A program made the position numbers and the translations under genes. Below are positions 1 to 6,891 of a stretch of DNA of 24,907 bases, piece after piece (position 1 is the first letter of the stretch; each line of letters starts with the position of its first letter). The stretch is from positions 1 to 24,907 of the forward strand of contig JAKMCZ010000281.1 in assembly GCA_022428185.1 (NCBI GenBank), written 5' to 3'. Below the pieces are notes generated by a model. That model saw only the letters and a program-made list of their open reading frames with translations. It had not been told where the DNA came from and searched no databases. The DNA is from Alphaproteobacteria bacterium (GTDB taxonomy: Bacteria; Pseudomonadota; Alphaproteobacteria; RS24).

Positions 1-230
1 ACATTATGGCCTTGCGCTTTTTTGAACCGTGCCACGACATCGCCCATCGCATAATTACGCACATGGCCCATATGAATGCGCCCCGACGGATAGGGAAACA
101 TTTCCAAAACGTAATATTTGGGTTGGGTGTCGTCCTCAGGCGCGGCAGTGAAGCAATCCGCTTGCTCCCAAGCGGCTTGCCAATGTGCCTCGTAAAGAGC
201 GGGGTCGTAAGGGCGCGCCGCGTCGCTCAT
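1..230 (-). CDS. leuS: Leucyl-tRNA synthetase, N-terminal fragment (partial)
   Basis: Only the first 76 codons lie in the window; the gene runs off the left edge. LeuRS charges tRNA-Leu with leucine in the cytoplasm. The translation opens MSDAARPYDPALYEAHWQAA and continues to FPYPSGRIHMGHVRNYAMGD, which holds the class I HIGH-type signature (HMGH) in the context typical of bacterial LeuRS, followed by the start of the Rossmann core. The ATG at 230 lies 6 bases after the stop of the upstream DUF3576 lipoprotein gene, so the two are probably cotranscribed. In many alphaproteobacteria leuS sits directly downstream of a DUF3576 gene, which agrees. No strong Shine-Dalgarno is visible, and translational coupling to the upstream gene is possible. 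Confidence 0.95.
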   Translation of the reverse strand, partial: MSDAARPYDPALYEAHWQAAWEQADCFTAAPEDDTQPKYYVLEMFPYPSGRIHMGHVRNYAMGDVVARFKKAQGHN

Positions 231-236
231 CGGCGG

Positions 237-776
237 TTATCGCGATGCGCGCTGCGCTGCCGCCAAATCGCGGGCGCGCGTCAAAATAATGTTTTCCATT
301 TGCCGTGCCGCACGCGACGATGCGGCAGAGGTGACCCATTGACCGCGCCGGTTGGTTTCACGAAACACGCTGACGCGCAGCGCATCGGCGCGTAAATCGC
401 GCCCGCTAATCACCAAATTAAGCTTTACCCGCTCATTGGGTGTGGTCGGGTCGCTATGCCAATCGGTAATAATCACACCGCCCATCGGGTCGGCGGAAGC
501 GAGCGGCATAAAGGCCAGCGTGTCGAGGCTGGCGCGCCACAAAAGCGCGTTGACACCCAAGCCGACCGGTGTGGCTTTCGAAGCTGCGGCTGAGGGCTTG
601 GCGGCGGCATCATCATTGCTGCGGAAGAAGTCAAAAATCGAGCCGCTTTCCGCCGTTGCCATATTGTCGTTTTGCGGGTAATCGGCCTCAACCGTCAGCG
701 AGCCGCAAGCGGCCAAAACCGACACGGATAAATAAACAAAAAGGGAGCGACTAAAAGCCGAAAAAGAACAGCGCAT
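237..776 (-). CDS. DUF3576-family outer-membrane or periplasmic lipoprotein
   Basis: Predicted 179-residue lipoprotein of unknown function. I chose the ATG at 776 because it gives a clean lipoprotein signal: MRCSFSAFSRSLFVYLSVSV, then a lipobox LAAC with the acylated Cys at about residue 24. A longer reading frame to 851 would bury this signal behind 25 residues with no lipoprotein logic. After a Ser/Asp/Ala-rich linker comes a globular part of about 110 residues (VGLGVNALLWRASLDTLAFM, then DPMGGVIITDWHSDP and RDLRADALRVSVFR) that I recognise as DUF3576, an alphaproteobacterial family often beside leuS. It probably sits in the envelope. Its biochemical role is unknown and I do not assign one. 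Confidence 0.85.
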   Translation of the reverse strand: MRCSFSAFSRSLFVYLSVSVLAACGSLTVEADYPQNDNMATAESGSIFDFFRSNDDAAAKPSAAASKATPVGLGVNALLWRASLDTLAFMPLASADPMGGVIITDWHSDPTTPNERVKLNLVISGRDLRADALRVSVFRETNRRGQWVTSAASSRAARQMENIILTRARDLAAAQRASR

Positions 777-902
777 GGCAAAACCTATCATTATTTGTCC
801 AATGACTATTATGGCCTCACCAAAAAGTAAAGCCTGTTCCGCGCGCGCCATAGCGCAACATTGGCGTGCATTATTGAAGATGGGGTGGCTGGTTTTTTCG
901 CC

Positions 903-1499
903 TTACGCGGTTTTGCTGAAAGCGTCAATTGCACCATAGCCTGCCGCCGGGCCATGGCGACCGAGGCGACGCCATGTTCGTTCATTCATACCGCCCAGCG
1001 CATAGGCGGCCAGTGCCAATTCCTGTGCGGCGAAAAACAGCGATACGGCGCGCGCGACGCCGAGCGGGCGTGCACCGGCATGGCTGGCAGTCGCGAAAAC
1101 CGGCGCGATGAAAATGCGCGAGAACCCGGCCTGTTTGGCGGCTAACAGCTCGCCCATATTATGCACTGCCGCACTGTCATGGGGGCCGGGCGGGCCGCCG
1201 CGTTTGGCGGCTTGCGGCACCATAAAAGCCGGGCAATGAAACGCGGCACCGCAGTTTTGCGCCAGACGCCGATCACCGGCAATGGCGAAATAGCGCCCCT
1301 CGCGGCGGCACAATGCGGCCATTTCGACAGCCATTTGTCGGCGCGTGGCGTGGTCGTAATCGCGCAATATCAAACCGACATGGCGCGGCCGGTGCGATAA
1401 AGCGTGTCGCCAATCAGGCTGGCGCGTCATATCGGAAAACATGAAAACAGCAGGGCGGAGGCCAGGGGCGCGTTTAGGGGCGGGCATGGTAGCGTTCAT
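903..1499 (-). CDS. Thiamine phosphate synthase / TenI-like protein
   Basis: A TIM-barrel protein of about 198 residues resembling ThiE/TenI. ThiE joins the pyrimidine and thiazole moieties to make thiamine phosphate; TenI relatives act on or near the thiazole moiety. Visible landmarks in order are VGLILRDYDH (strand 1 region, where ThiE has QLR), IAGDRRLA (where ThiE has NDR), a weak HDSAAVHN where ThiE has a SxHs motif, FIAPVFATASHAGARPLG matching the PVFxTxxHxGAxPLG phosphate-loop signature, and ALGGMN near the C-terminus. No other thi genes are nearby, so it may be the TenI-like paralogue often found next to YggS rather than the true ThiE. The start is uncertain: ATG at 1499 or 1487 fits best, and no clear ribosome-binding site decides. 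It is divergent from the yggS-like gene across about 70 bases. Confidence 0.75.
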   Translation of the reverse strand: MNATMPAPKRAPGLRPAVFMFSDMTRQPDWRHALSHRPRHVGLILRDYDHATRRQMAVEMAALCRREGRYFAIAGDRRLAQNCGAAFHCPAFMVPQAAKRGGPPGPHDSAAVHNMGELLAAKQAGFSRIFIAPVFATASHAGARPLGVARAVSLFFAAQELALAAYALGGMNERTWRRLGRHGPAAGYGAIDAFSKTA

Positions 1500-1568
1500 C
1501 GGAGTCGTTCGCATTGAATGTTGAATATAAAGCTTGGCTGTTTTGCTGCACTCTGGCAAGACTTGGGC

Positions 1569-2249
1569 ATGAGTTCTGAAGCCGCACCGCCGCCAGCCTT
1601 AGCCGATGTTTTGACGCGTATGCGCGCGGCGCTGGCTGATGCCGGGCGCGATGGCGCGGCGGCACAGCTTATCGCTATTTCCAAAACCAAGCCGATTGAG
1701 GCGATTACGCCGTTGATTGCCGCCGGTCACTTATGTTTTGGGGAAAATCGTGTGCAGGAAGCCAAAGAAAAATGGCCCGCCTTGCGCGCGGCGCATGGCG
1801 GCATTGAATTGCATCTGGTCGGCCCGCTGCAAACCAATAAAGCGAAAGAAGCGATTGCCTTGTTTGACGTTATTCAGACGCTTGACCGTGAAAAACTGGC
1901 TCGCAAGCTGTCGGCGTTAAAAAACGATATCGATGGCGATGATTTTCCGCGCCTTTATATTCAGGTCAATAGCGGCGGCGAGCCACAAAAATCAGGTGTC
2001 TCTCCGTCTGAACTAGCCGCTTTTCATGCGCTTTGTGTCGATGAGCTGGGTCTGGTGATTGACGGGTTGATGTGTCTGCCGCCGCAGGACGAGGCGGCGG
2101 GACCGCATTTCGCCCTATTGGCTAAGCTGGCTGATGAGTTGGGGTTGGATAATTTGTCGATGGGCATGTCGGGCGATTTTGAAACCGCGCTGGCTTTAGG
2201 AGCCACCCATATTCGTGTTGGCACTGCTCTTTTTGGCGCAAGAGATTGA
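1569..2249 (+). CDS. YggS/PLPBP-family pyridoxal-phosphate homeostasis protein
   Basis: A 226-residue single-domain PLP-binding TIM barrel (YggS, PROSC/PLPBP family), cytoplasmic, which buffers PLP and affects amino acid pools; no catalytic reaction is established for the family. The PLP lysine is K39 in LIAISKTKP. Other family marks are FGENRVQEAKEKW, HLVGPLQTNKAKE, YIQVNSGGEPQKSG, GLMCLPP and LSMGMSGDFETALALGATHI followed by RVGTALFG, which binds the phosphate. I chose ATG 1569 rather than the upstream ATG at 1518, because the family starts shortly before the alpha-helix of SEAAPPPALADVLTRMRAAL. Its stop lies 2 bases from the stop of the convergent L,D-transpeptidase-like gene. Confidence 0.93.
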   Translation: MSSEAAPPPALADVLTRMRAALADAGRDGAAAQLIAISKTKPIEAITPLIAAGHLCFGENRVQEAKEKWPALRAAHGGIELHLVGPLQTNKAKEAIALFDVIQTLDREKLARKLSALKNDIDGDDFPRLYIQVNSGGEPQKSGVSPSELAAFHALCVDELGLVIDGLMCLPPQDEAAGPHFALLAKLADELGLDNLSMGMSGDFETALALGATHIRVGTALFGARD

Positions 2250-2251
2250 AA

Positions 2252-2779
2252 TTAAGAGCTTTTTTTGTTGATGGTCAGCATCGTATCTGGTGTGGCGTGG
2301 CGCAATAAATACGCCATGCTGGCGTGGCTGACGGCAATGCATCCCAATGTCGGCTGAAAATTGGCTTTCTCCAAATGTAAAAATATTGCGCTCCCCGCCC
2401 CGGCTTTGGCTGGCGCATCATTATAGCCGAGCTCGAAAAACACATCATAAAGCCGGTCATTTCGCCATAAGCGTTCATGGTTAAACCGGCTGGGGCGCCG
2501 GATCGGGCGATTGTAACAATTGGCGTGAACATCATCACACCAGCCGCTTTTTGGCGATATTTGAATGGTCGGCAAAGGGTTTTCGGGGCGCGTGATGCGG
2601 TCGGGACGATACCAGATGCGGCGCAATTGAAAGCTGCCAAGCGGGGTTTTTTTATCACCCTCGACTTTATTTGCGGTCACGCCGGCACGGCCCAGCGCGC
2701 AGCGGGCGCGGTGCGTGCCGAAGCGCAACAGCCCGTCATGCGCACATGGCGCGCCGAGGGTAACATGGATATGTTTCAT
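2252..2779 (-). CDS. L,D-transpeptidase catalytic-domain (YkuD-fold) protein
   Basis: A 175-residue protein that is almost only a YkuD domain. L,D-transpeptidases form 3-3 peptidoglycan cross-links or attach proteins to peptidoglycan, using a catalytic Cys. The HxxxxxxxxxxxGC pattern is present as FLHLEKANFQPTLGCIAVS, with H135 and catalytic C147; upstream are GDKKTPLGSFQLRRIWYRPD and SGWCDDVHANCYNRPI, typical of this short subfamily. The ATG at 2779 starts MKHIHVTLGAPCAH. There is no recognisable signal peptide or membrane segment, which is odd for a periplasmic enzyme. The reading frame continues open far upstream (to 3151), but that part overlaps the response regulator and looks non-coding. 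Confidence 0.85.
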   Translation of the reverse strand: MKHIHVTLGAPCAHDGLLRFGTHRARCALGRAGVTANKVEGDKKTPLGSFQLRRIWYRPDRITRPENPLPTIQISPKSGWCDDVHANCYNRPIRRPSRFNHERLWRNDRLYDVFFELGYNDAPAKAGAGSAIFLHLEKANFQPTLGCIAVSHASMAYLLRHATPDTMLTINKKSS

Positions 2780-2909
2780 AATGGCTAAATTCCGGCAATT
2801 TGGTCGATGCTGCAAGGGCTTGTTTTGGTCGTGTTTATTGGGCAAGTTCAGAAAGATTGGGACATAATTGAAAGAGCCGAAAAAAGCTGAACAGGTAGGG
2901 ATAAGGCGA

Positions 2910-3596
2910 ATGGCGGTGAAACAGAAAATTCTGCTGGTCGAAGATGATGACGCGCTGGCGGAAGTTCTGGCTGAGCAATTGGCTTTGCACGATGAATTTG
3001 ACTTGACCCGCGTGGACAGCGCCGCCGATGCTTTGGCGCGTGCCGGCGATGGCTTTGATTTAATATTGCTCGATGTCGGCCTGCCCGACCAAGACGGTCG
3101 TGAGACCTGTAAAATCATGCGCAAAAATAATATCGCTACGCCGATTATCATGTTGACCGGCGCGGCCAGCGAGGCCGATACGGTTTTAGGTCTTGATACG
3201 GGGGCTAATGATTATGTCACCAAGCCGTTTCGCTTCGGCATTTTATTGGCTCGCATGCGGGCGCAATTGCGCAGTCATGAACAAGCCGAAACGGCAGAGC
3301 TTGAAATCGGCACCTATATTTTCCGGCCAGCTTTGAAAATTTTGGAGCCGCAAGATGGGGCGGCGAAAATCCGCCTGACCGAAAAAGAAACCAATATTTT
3401 GAAATTCCTGCATCGCGCAAGCGGGTCGCCGGTGGCGCGCGACACGCTGCTGCACGAGGTGTGGGGCTATAATGCGCAAGTCTCAACCCATACTTTGGAA
3501 ACCCATATTTATCGCTTGCGCCGCAAGATTGAGGCCGACCCGTCTGACGCCACATTGTTGCTGACGCTGGAGGGCGGTTACGCGCTGGCGCAATAG
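2910..3596 (+). CDS. OmpR-family response regulator (orphan; CenR-like)
   Basis: A 228-residue two-domain DNA-binding regulator. Receiver domain at about residues 5-120: acidic pocket ILLVEDDD (D12, D13), phospho-acceptor D55 in LILLDVGLPDQDG, IIMLTGA with the conserved Thr, and K105 in YVTKPF. The winged-helix domain at about 130-228 carries RLTEKETNILKFLHRA, LLHEVWGYNAQVSTHTLETH and IYRLRRKIE, as in OmpR/PhoB. The ATG at 2910 follows the purine-rich AGGGATAAGG at about 2897-2905; an in-frame TTG at 2868 is less likely. No histidine kinase is adjacent. By overall pattern it resembles the envelope regulator CenR of alphaproteobacteria, an inference I hold at about 0.5. It is divergent from the L,D-transpeptidase-like gene and may regulate it. 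Confidence 0.92.
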   Translation: MAVKQKILLVEDDDALAEVLAEQLALHDEFDLTRVDSAADALARAGDGFDLILLDVGLPDQDGRETCKIMRKNNIATPIIMLTGAASEADTVLGLDTGANDYVTKPFRFGILLARMRAQLRSHEQAETAELEIGTYIFRPALKILEPQDGAAKIRLTEKETNILKFLHRASGSPVARDTLLHEVWGYNAQVSTHTLETHIYRLRRKIEADPSDATLLLTLEGGYALAQ

Positions 3597-3622
3597 CGCG
3601 CGCGCTTAAGTGCAAACCGGTT

Positions 3623-4105
3623 TCAAGAAAACGCGGTTTCCGCCGCTTCTATCACCGGATAGCCCATGACGTAGTCGTCATGCATACGCATGGCGCGACC
3701 GGTCGAAATCCTCATCGCAGCGAAATCGCTCAACCCGCGGGCTAATTCGCGCCCGTCTTGACCGAGCATTTGAAAGCGCCGCCGCAATCGCAAGCGGCCA
3801 TCATTTTGACTGACCCAAGTGGCGATATGCACGCGCTCATCGGCCAATGCGGCGGCTTTATAATCGATCTCATGGCGCGTCACCACAAAGCCGCAATCGC
3901 GGTTGCGATAGGCCGCAAAATCAAATCCCAATGCTTTTGAATGTGCCCAAGCAGTGCGCGCCATCCAGCCCAAATAAACGACATTATTGACATGGTTGAA
4001 GTCATCAATATCGGCATCGCGCACATCAATGCGCTCGACAAATTGCGGCGCCAATAGCCAGTTGCTATCGGGCAATGCGTCGGTCGGCGGGCGAGGTTTC
4101 GTCAT
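3623..4105 (-). CDS. 4HBT-superfamily acyl-CoA thioesterase
   Basis: A 160-residue hotdog-fold protein of the 4-hydroxybenzoyl-CoA thioesterase (YbgC/FadM-like) group, which hydrolyses acyl-CoA thioesters in the cytoplasm. The N-terminal VRDADIDDFNHVNNVVYLGW is the family signature: an Asp followed by HVNN at the active-site helix. The remainder (CGFVVTRHEIDYKAAALADE, VHIATWVSQNDGRLRLRRRF) gives the antiparallel sheet with the YKxxAxxxE pattern of this group. It is convergent with the response regulator (26-base gap) and divergent from the PaaI-like thioesterase at 4221. The natural substrate cannot be read from sequence. Confidence 0.9.
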   Translation of the reverse strand: MTKPRPPTDALPDSNWLLAPQFVERIDVRDADIDDFNHVNNVVYLGWMARTAWAHSKALGFDFAAYRNRDCGFVVTRHEIDYKAAALADERVHIATWVSQNDGRLRLRRRFQMLGQDGRELARGLSDFAAMRISTGRAMRMHDDYVMGYPVIEAAETAFS

Positions 4106-4220
4106 CGCGCTAATCTAGCAAGCGCGTGCGCCCCTTGCCAGCGCCAAAGCGGACGCTTAGTCTTGCCTTTAATCGATGGGCCGCTAATTGTTTTTGCCGC
4201 GTCGGCAAAGGGAGTGTCAT

Positions 4221-4715
4221 ATGAGTTCGACCGAAATCAATGTCAGCCAATTGGGCACGGCGCGCGACGATTTTGAAACCGATAGCGAAAATTGGCCGCC
4301 CAATGTAAAGGCGGCGCATGACAAGCCGTCGCCGACGTCGGCGCATTTAGGGCTCGAGCTATTGGCTGTCGATAAGGCGCGCGGCATTGTCGAAATGGCG
4401 TTCAATGCCAGCGATAGCCTGTGCAATAAATGGGGCGGTATTCAAGGCGGCAATGTTGCGGCCATGCTCGACGATGCGATGGCTTTTGCCATCGGCCTCA
4501 ATCTTGATTGGGGGCAAATCAGCCCGACATTGGAATTGAAAGTCTCAATGCTCGCGCCGGCGCGTCCGGGGCGGCTTTATGCGGTCGGGCAAGTTGTGCG
4601 GCGTGGCCGTTCGGTCGGTTTTGTCGAAGGTTTGCTTTACGACGATACGGGGCAATTACTCGCCACTAGCTCGTCGACCGCTAATTTCGTAACCCTGAAG
4701 AAGCGCGATAAATAG
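4221..4715 (+). CDS. PaaI-family hotdog thioesterase
   Basis: A 164-residue hotdog-fold thioesterase of the PaaI type. The active-site region reads CNKWGGIQGGNVAAMLDDAM; the usual HGG is QGG here, while the helix ending in D is kept. After it come SPTLELKVSMLAPARPGRLY and a strand with RRGRSVGFVEGLLYDDTGQL, the normal PaaI core. The first 45 residues are a less conserved leader. The ATG at 4221 is preceded by a clear AAAGGGAG ribosome-binding site at 4207-4214 with 6-base spacing, which rules out the in-frame TTG at 4188. It is followed after 9 bases by the AhpD-like gene and then DUF3422, so the three look like one operon. The substrate is unknown. Confidence 0.88.
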   Translation: MSSTEINVSQLGTARDDFETDSENWPPNVKAAHDKPSPTSAHLGLELLAVDKARGIVEMAFNASDSLCNKWGGIQGGNVAAMLDDAMAFAIGLNLDWGQISPTLELKVSMLAPARPGRLYAVGQVVRRGRSVGFVEGLLYDDTGQLLATSSSTANFVTLKKRDK

Positions 4716-4724
4716 GAGGCGCAT

Positions 4725-5312
4725 ATGGCGCATTTAGAAAGTGCAAATAGCGAACAATTGGCTGACGTTGCCGATGAGTTGGCGCTCGCCGCTGCGGTGA
4801 TGGGCTTTGAGCCGAATAGTTTGAAAATCATGGCGCATCGACCGGAAATCCTGCGTGGCTTCATGGCTTTGAGCGCCAGTGTTTTGGGCCCCGATGCCAA
4901 GCTGGAGCCGGGCTTGCGGCAAATGATAGCGCATATTGTCAGCGCCGCAGCAGGGTGCAATTATTGCCAAGCGCATACGGCGCATGGCGCGCATGAGCGC
5001 GGCGTTGCCAATGAAAAAATCGAAGCCTTATGGTCTTATGAGACCGATGCGCAATTTTCGGAGGCAGAGCGCGCCGCTCTATCCCTGGCGCAGGCGGCCG
5101 GTGCGGTGCCCAATCGGGCGACCAAAGCGCATTTTGAGGCGCTTGGCGTGCATTTTTCAGAGGCTGAAATTTGTGAAATCGTTGCGGTTATTTCGACATT
5201 CGGCTTTCTCAATCGATGGAATGACACGCTTGCTACCGAGCTTGAAGACAGCCCGCTAGCCTATGCTGAGAGCCACCTATTGGCTGGCTGGAAACCGGAT
5301 CGGCATAAGTAA
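4725..5312 (+). CDS. AhpD-like / carboxymuconolactone decarboxylase-family protein
   Basis: A 195-residue all-helical protein of the AhpD/CMD superfamily; members act as alkylhydroperoxidases or peroxidase-related redox proteins through a CxxC pair. The active-site helix reads AAGCNYCQAHTAHGAHERG with C78, C81, H84 and H87. The C-terminal half (EICEIVAVISTFGFLNRWND) matches the uncharacterised peroxidase-related branch rather than true AhpD. The start follows a GGAGG ribosome-binding site overlapping the upstream stop region. It is the middle gene of a PaaI - AhpD-like - DUF3422 operon. A redox role is a family inference; no partner AhpC is nearby. Confidence 0.88.
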   Translation: MAHLESANSEQLADVADELALAAAVMGFEPNSLKIMAHRPEILRGFMALSASVLGPDAKLEPGLRQMIAHIVSAAAGCNYCQAHTAHGAHERGVANEKIEALWSYETDAQFSEAERAALSLAQAAGAVPNRATKAHFEALGVHFSEAEICEIVAVISTFGFLNRWNDTLATELEDSPLAYAESHLLAGWKPDRHK

Positions 5313-5324
5313 CGTATCTTTTAC

Positions 5325-6596
5325 ATGAATGATGAAACCCAAATGAACCCGATGCATAAATCGCAATGGCGTTTGCGTCAGGTGACGGACGAGCTTAACG
5401 CCAGACCGTTTCCGCGTTTTGCCCTGCCGACGGCGATTTTTCGCCTGTGCCTGTCGGGCACGGCGGCATTTGACGGCTTGCGTGATATTTTGAGCGAGAC
5501 GTTGACCGATATTGACTGGGATGGCGAAGCACAAAGCCGCCTTATCCGGGCAAGGCTAGGCGATGTGCAGTTTAATATTGAACGTCATACCGAGTTCGTT
5601 TCGCTAACAATCATCGAAGAAAAAACCGATAGCGGCTCGGCGGCACGGCATTTGCCGGCCGATTGGTTGGATAAAAATCGCGGCGAAGTGGTGGTCGCGG
5701 TCGACTGCCATTGCAGCCTGCGTGGCACGGCGCGTGATGGTTGGACATGTGCCAGCCGCCTTGAGGGCGGGCTGGCTGACGGTTTTTTTGATTTTAAAGT
5801 GGCCGAAGACGGGCATACGAAAATTGCCCTCGATTTTGATCCCGATTGCGATGTGCGCGATGTCGGGCGCATCGCGCTGCAAGTGGTCGAAATAGAGACC
5901 TATCGTTCTTTTGCCGCTATTGGATTGACCCAAGCGCGCGCCGCGCAAGCCAAGCTGGCCGAAGTCGCCGCGCGTGTGCCGACCAGCATATCATCGGCGG
6001 GCAGCGCCGACAGCGAGCGGTTTGATTTGCTCAGCGAATTGACCGGCGAGCTTGAAGAAGTATGGCGGCGAACCTCGTTTCGCTTTGCGGCCTGCACGGC
6101 TTATTGGGATTTGGTGACCGCGCGGCTTGCCTCTTTGCAAGAAGGCGCGTTTGACAGCCGCATCACCATTGGTGGGTTTTTGGAGCGGCGTTTGCAGCCG
6201 GCGATTGCCACGTATCAATCAACCGAACGCCGCCGCCATGATTTGGCTGAACAAATTGCCGCTATGACGGGTCTTTTGCAAACCCGCATTGAACTGGATA
6301 TGCAGCAACAAAACGCCGATTTGCTGGCCTCGCTTAATCATGCGGCGGAGCGGCAATTACGCTTGCAACACACGGTTGAGGGTGTCTCGACGGTTGCAAT
6401 TTCTTATTATCTGGTCAATTTGCTGCGCGCGCCCGCCGATTGGATTTTGGCGCGCCAACCGACGCTTGACCCGCTTTTGCTCAATCTGACCTTGGTTGCG
6501 ATTACCGTGCCGGTGGTCTGGCTGATGATCCGACGCTTATTGCGCGCCACCAGTCGCACGGCCAATACAGGCCGCAAGACCGACAAAGAAGACTGA
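5325..6596 (+). CDS. DUF3422-family membrane-anchored protein
   Basis: A 423-residue protein that I recognise as DUF3422, a proteobacterial family of unknown function. The N-terminus contains QVTDELNARPFPRFALPTAI, the family's opening motif (RPxPxF). A soluble alpha/beta region to about residue 220 is followed by a helical, probably coiled-coil region (TELTGELEEVWRRTSFRF onward, then RRRHDLAEQIAAMTGLLQTR), and two hydrophobic segments at the C-terminus (TVAISYYLVNLLRAP and LLLNLTLVAITVPVVWLMI), which suggests an inner-membrane anchor with the bulk in the cytoplasm. The first ATG at 5325 has no strong ribosome-binding site; ATGs at 5343 and 5352 are alternatives. Last gene of the operon, convergent with tRNA-Gly. 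Confidence 0.9.
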   Translation: MNDETQMNPMHKSQWRLRQVTDELNARPFPRFALPTAIFRLCLSGTAAFDGLRDILSETLTDIDWDGEAQSRLIRARLGDVQFNIERHTEFVSLTIIEEKTDSGSAARHLPADWLDKNRGEVVVAVDCHCSLRGTARDGWTCASRLEGGLADGFFDFKVAEDGHTKIALDFDPDCDVRDVGRIALQVVEIETYRSFAAIGLTQARAAQAKLAEVAARVPTSISSAGSADSERFDLLSELTGELEEVWRRTSFRFAACTAYWDLVTARLASLQEGAFDSRITIGGFLERRLQPAIATYQSTERRRHDLAEQIAAMTGLLQTRIELDMQQQNADLLASLNHAAERQLRLQHTVEGVSTVAISYYLVNLLRAPADWILARQPTLDPLLLNLTLVAITVPVVWLMIRRLLRATSRTANTGRKTDKED

Positions 6597-6638
6597 TTTT
6601 TTGGTATCTGTTCGCGCCTGTATTTGCGTTAGGCGTTC

Positions 6639-6713
6639 TGGAGCGGGCGATGAGATTCGAACTCACGACCCCAACCTTGGCAAGGTTGTGCTCTACCCCT
6701 GAGCTACGCCCGC
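6639..6713 (-). tRNA. tRNA-Gly (anticodon GCC), CCA encoded
   Basis: Read on the minus strand, a complete cloverleaf. The acceptor stem GCGGGCG (6707-6713) pairs perfectly with CGCCCGC (6643-6649), the discriminator is U at 6642, and CCA is encoded at 6639-6641. The D arm reads AGCTCAGGGGTAGAGC, the anticodon loop is TTGCCAA with GCC at its centre, and the T loop reads GTTCGAAT. It is convergent with the DUF3422 gene and divergent from the thioredoxin operon, with its own promoter just upstream. Confidence 0.97.
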
Positions 6714-6731
6714 TGCGTCAGAACGAAAATG

Positions 6732-6760
6732 CTTATGCACCATCGCCGAAGCTTTGACAA
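6732..6760 (-). promoter_or_regulatory. Candidate sigma-70 promoter of tRNA-Gly
   Basis: On the minus strand TTGTCA (6755-6760, five of six consensus bases) is separated by 17 bases from CATAAG (6732-6737, four of six). This places a transcript start about 12 bases before the tRNA 5' end at 6713, which is normal for a tRNA gene. Inferred from pattern only. Confidence 0.5.
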
Positions 6761-6765
6761 GTCTA

Positions 6766-6779
6766 ATTGGCGCGCCAAT
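6766..6779. repeat. Perfect 14-bp palindrome between divergent promoters
   Basis: ATTGGCGCGCCAAT is fully self-complementary and lies between the -35 box of the tRNA-Gly promoter (6755-6760) and that of the thioredoxin promoter (6793-6798). It could be an operator, but its GGCGCGCC core is frequent in this genome, so chance is a real alternative. Confidence 0.4.
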
Positions 6780-6792
6780 GGCGCGGGCTGAT

Positions 6793-6821
6793 TTGACAAG
6801 CCTCGGTGCGGTGCGGATAGT
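6793..6821 (+). promoter_or_regulatory. Candidate sigma-70 promoter of the thioredoxin - LON - Trm112 operon
   Basis: A perfect -35 box TTGACA (6793-6798), a 17-base spacer and GATAGT (6816-6821) as -10. The predicted start is near 6828, giving a leader of about 64 bases to the ATG at 6892. A second TTGACA at 6754-6759 on the same strand lacks a matching -10. Confidence 0.55.
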
Positions 6822-6891
6822 GCGTTTTTTCTTCAACCGCCACTTGGCAAACGCCCTCGCATGCCCCATTTAAGGGATAGGAGTGAACCCG

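Noticed and set aside
777..851. N-terminal extension of the DUF3576 lipoprotein frame
   Set aside because: Starting at 851 would put 25 residues before the lipoprotein signal peptide; the ATG at 776 gives a normal signal and lipobox.
2780..3151. N-terminal extension of the L,D-transpeptidase frame
   Set aside because: The extension is Ser-rich shadow sequence overlapping the response regulator on the other strand; the family starts near the ATG at 2779.
3614..3623. Palindrome AAACCGGTTT between the convergent response regulator and thioesterase genes
   Set aside because: Only 10 bp, with no hairpin loop and no T tract; not a convincing terminator or operator.
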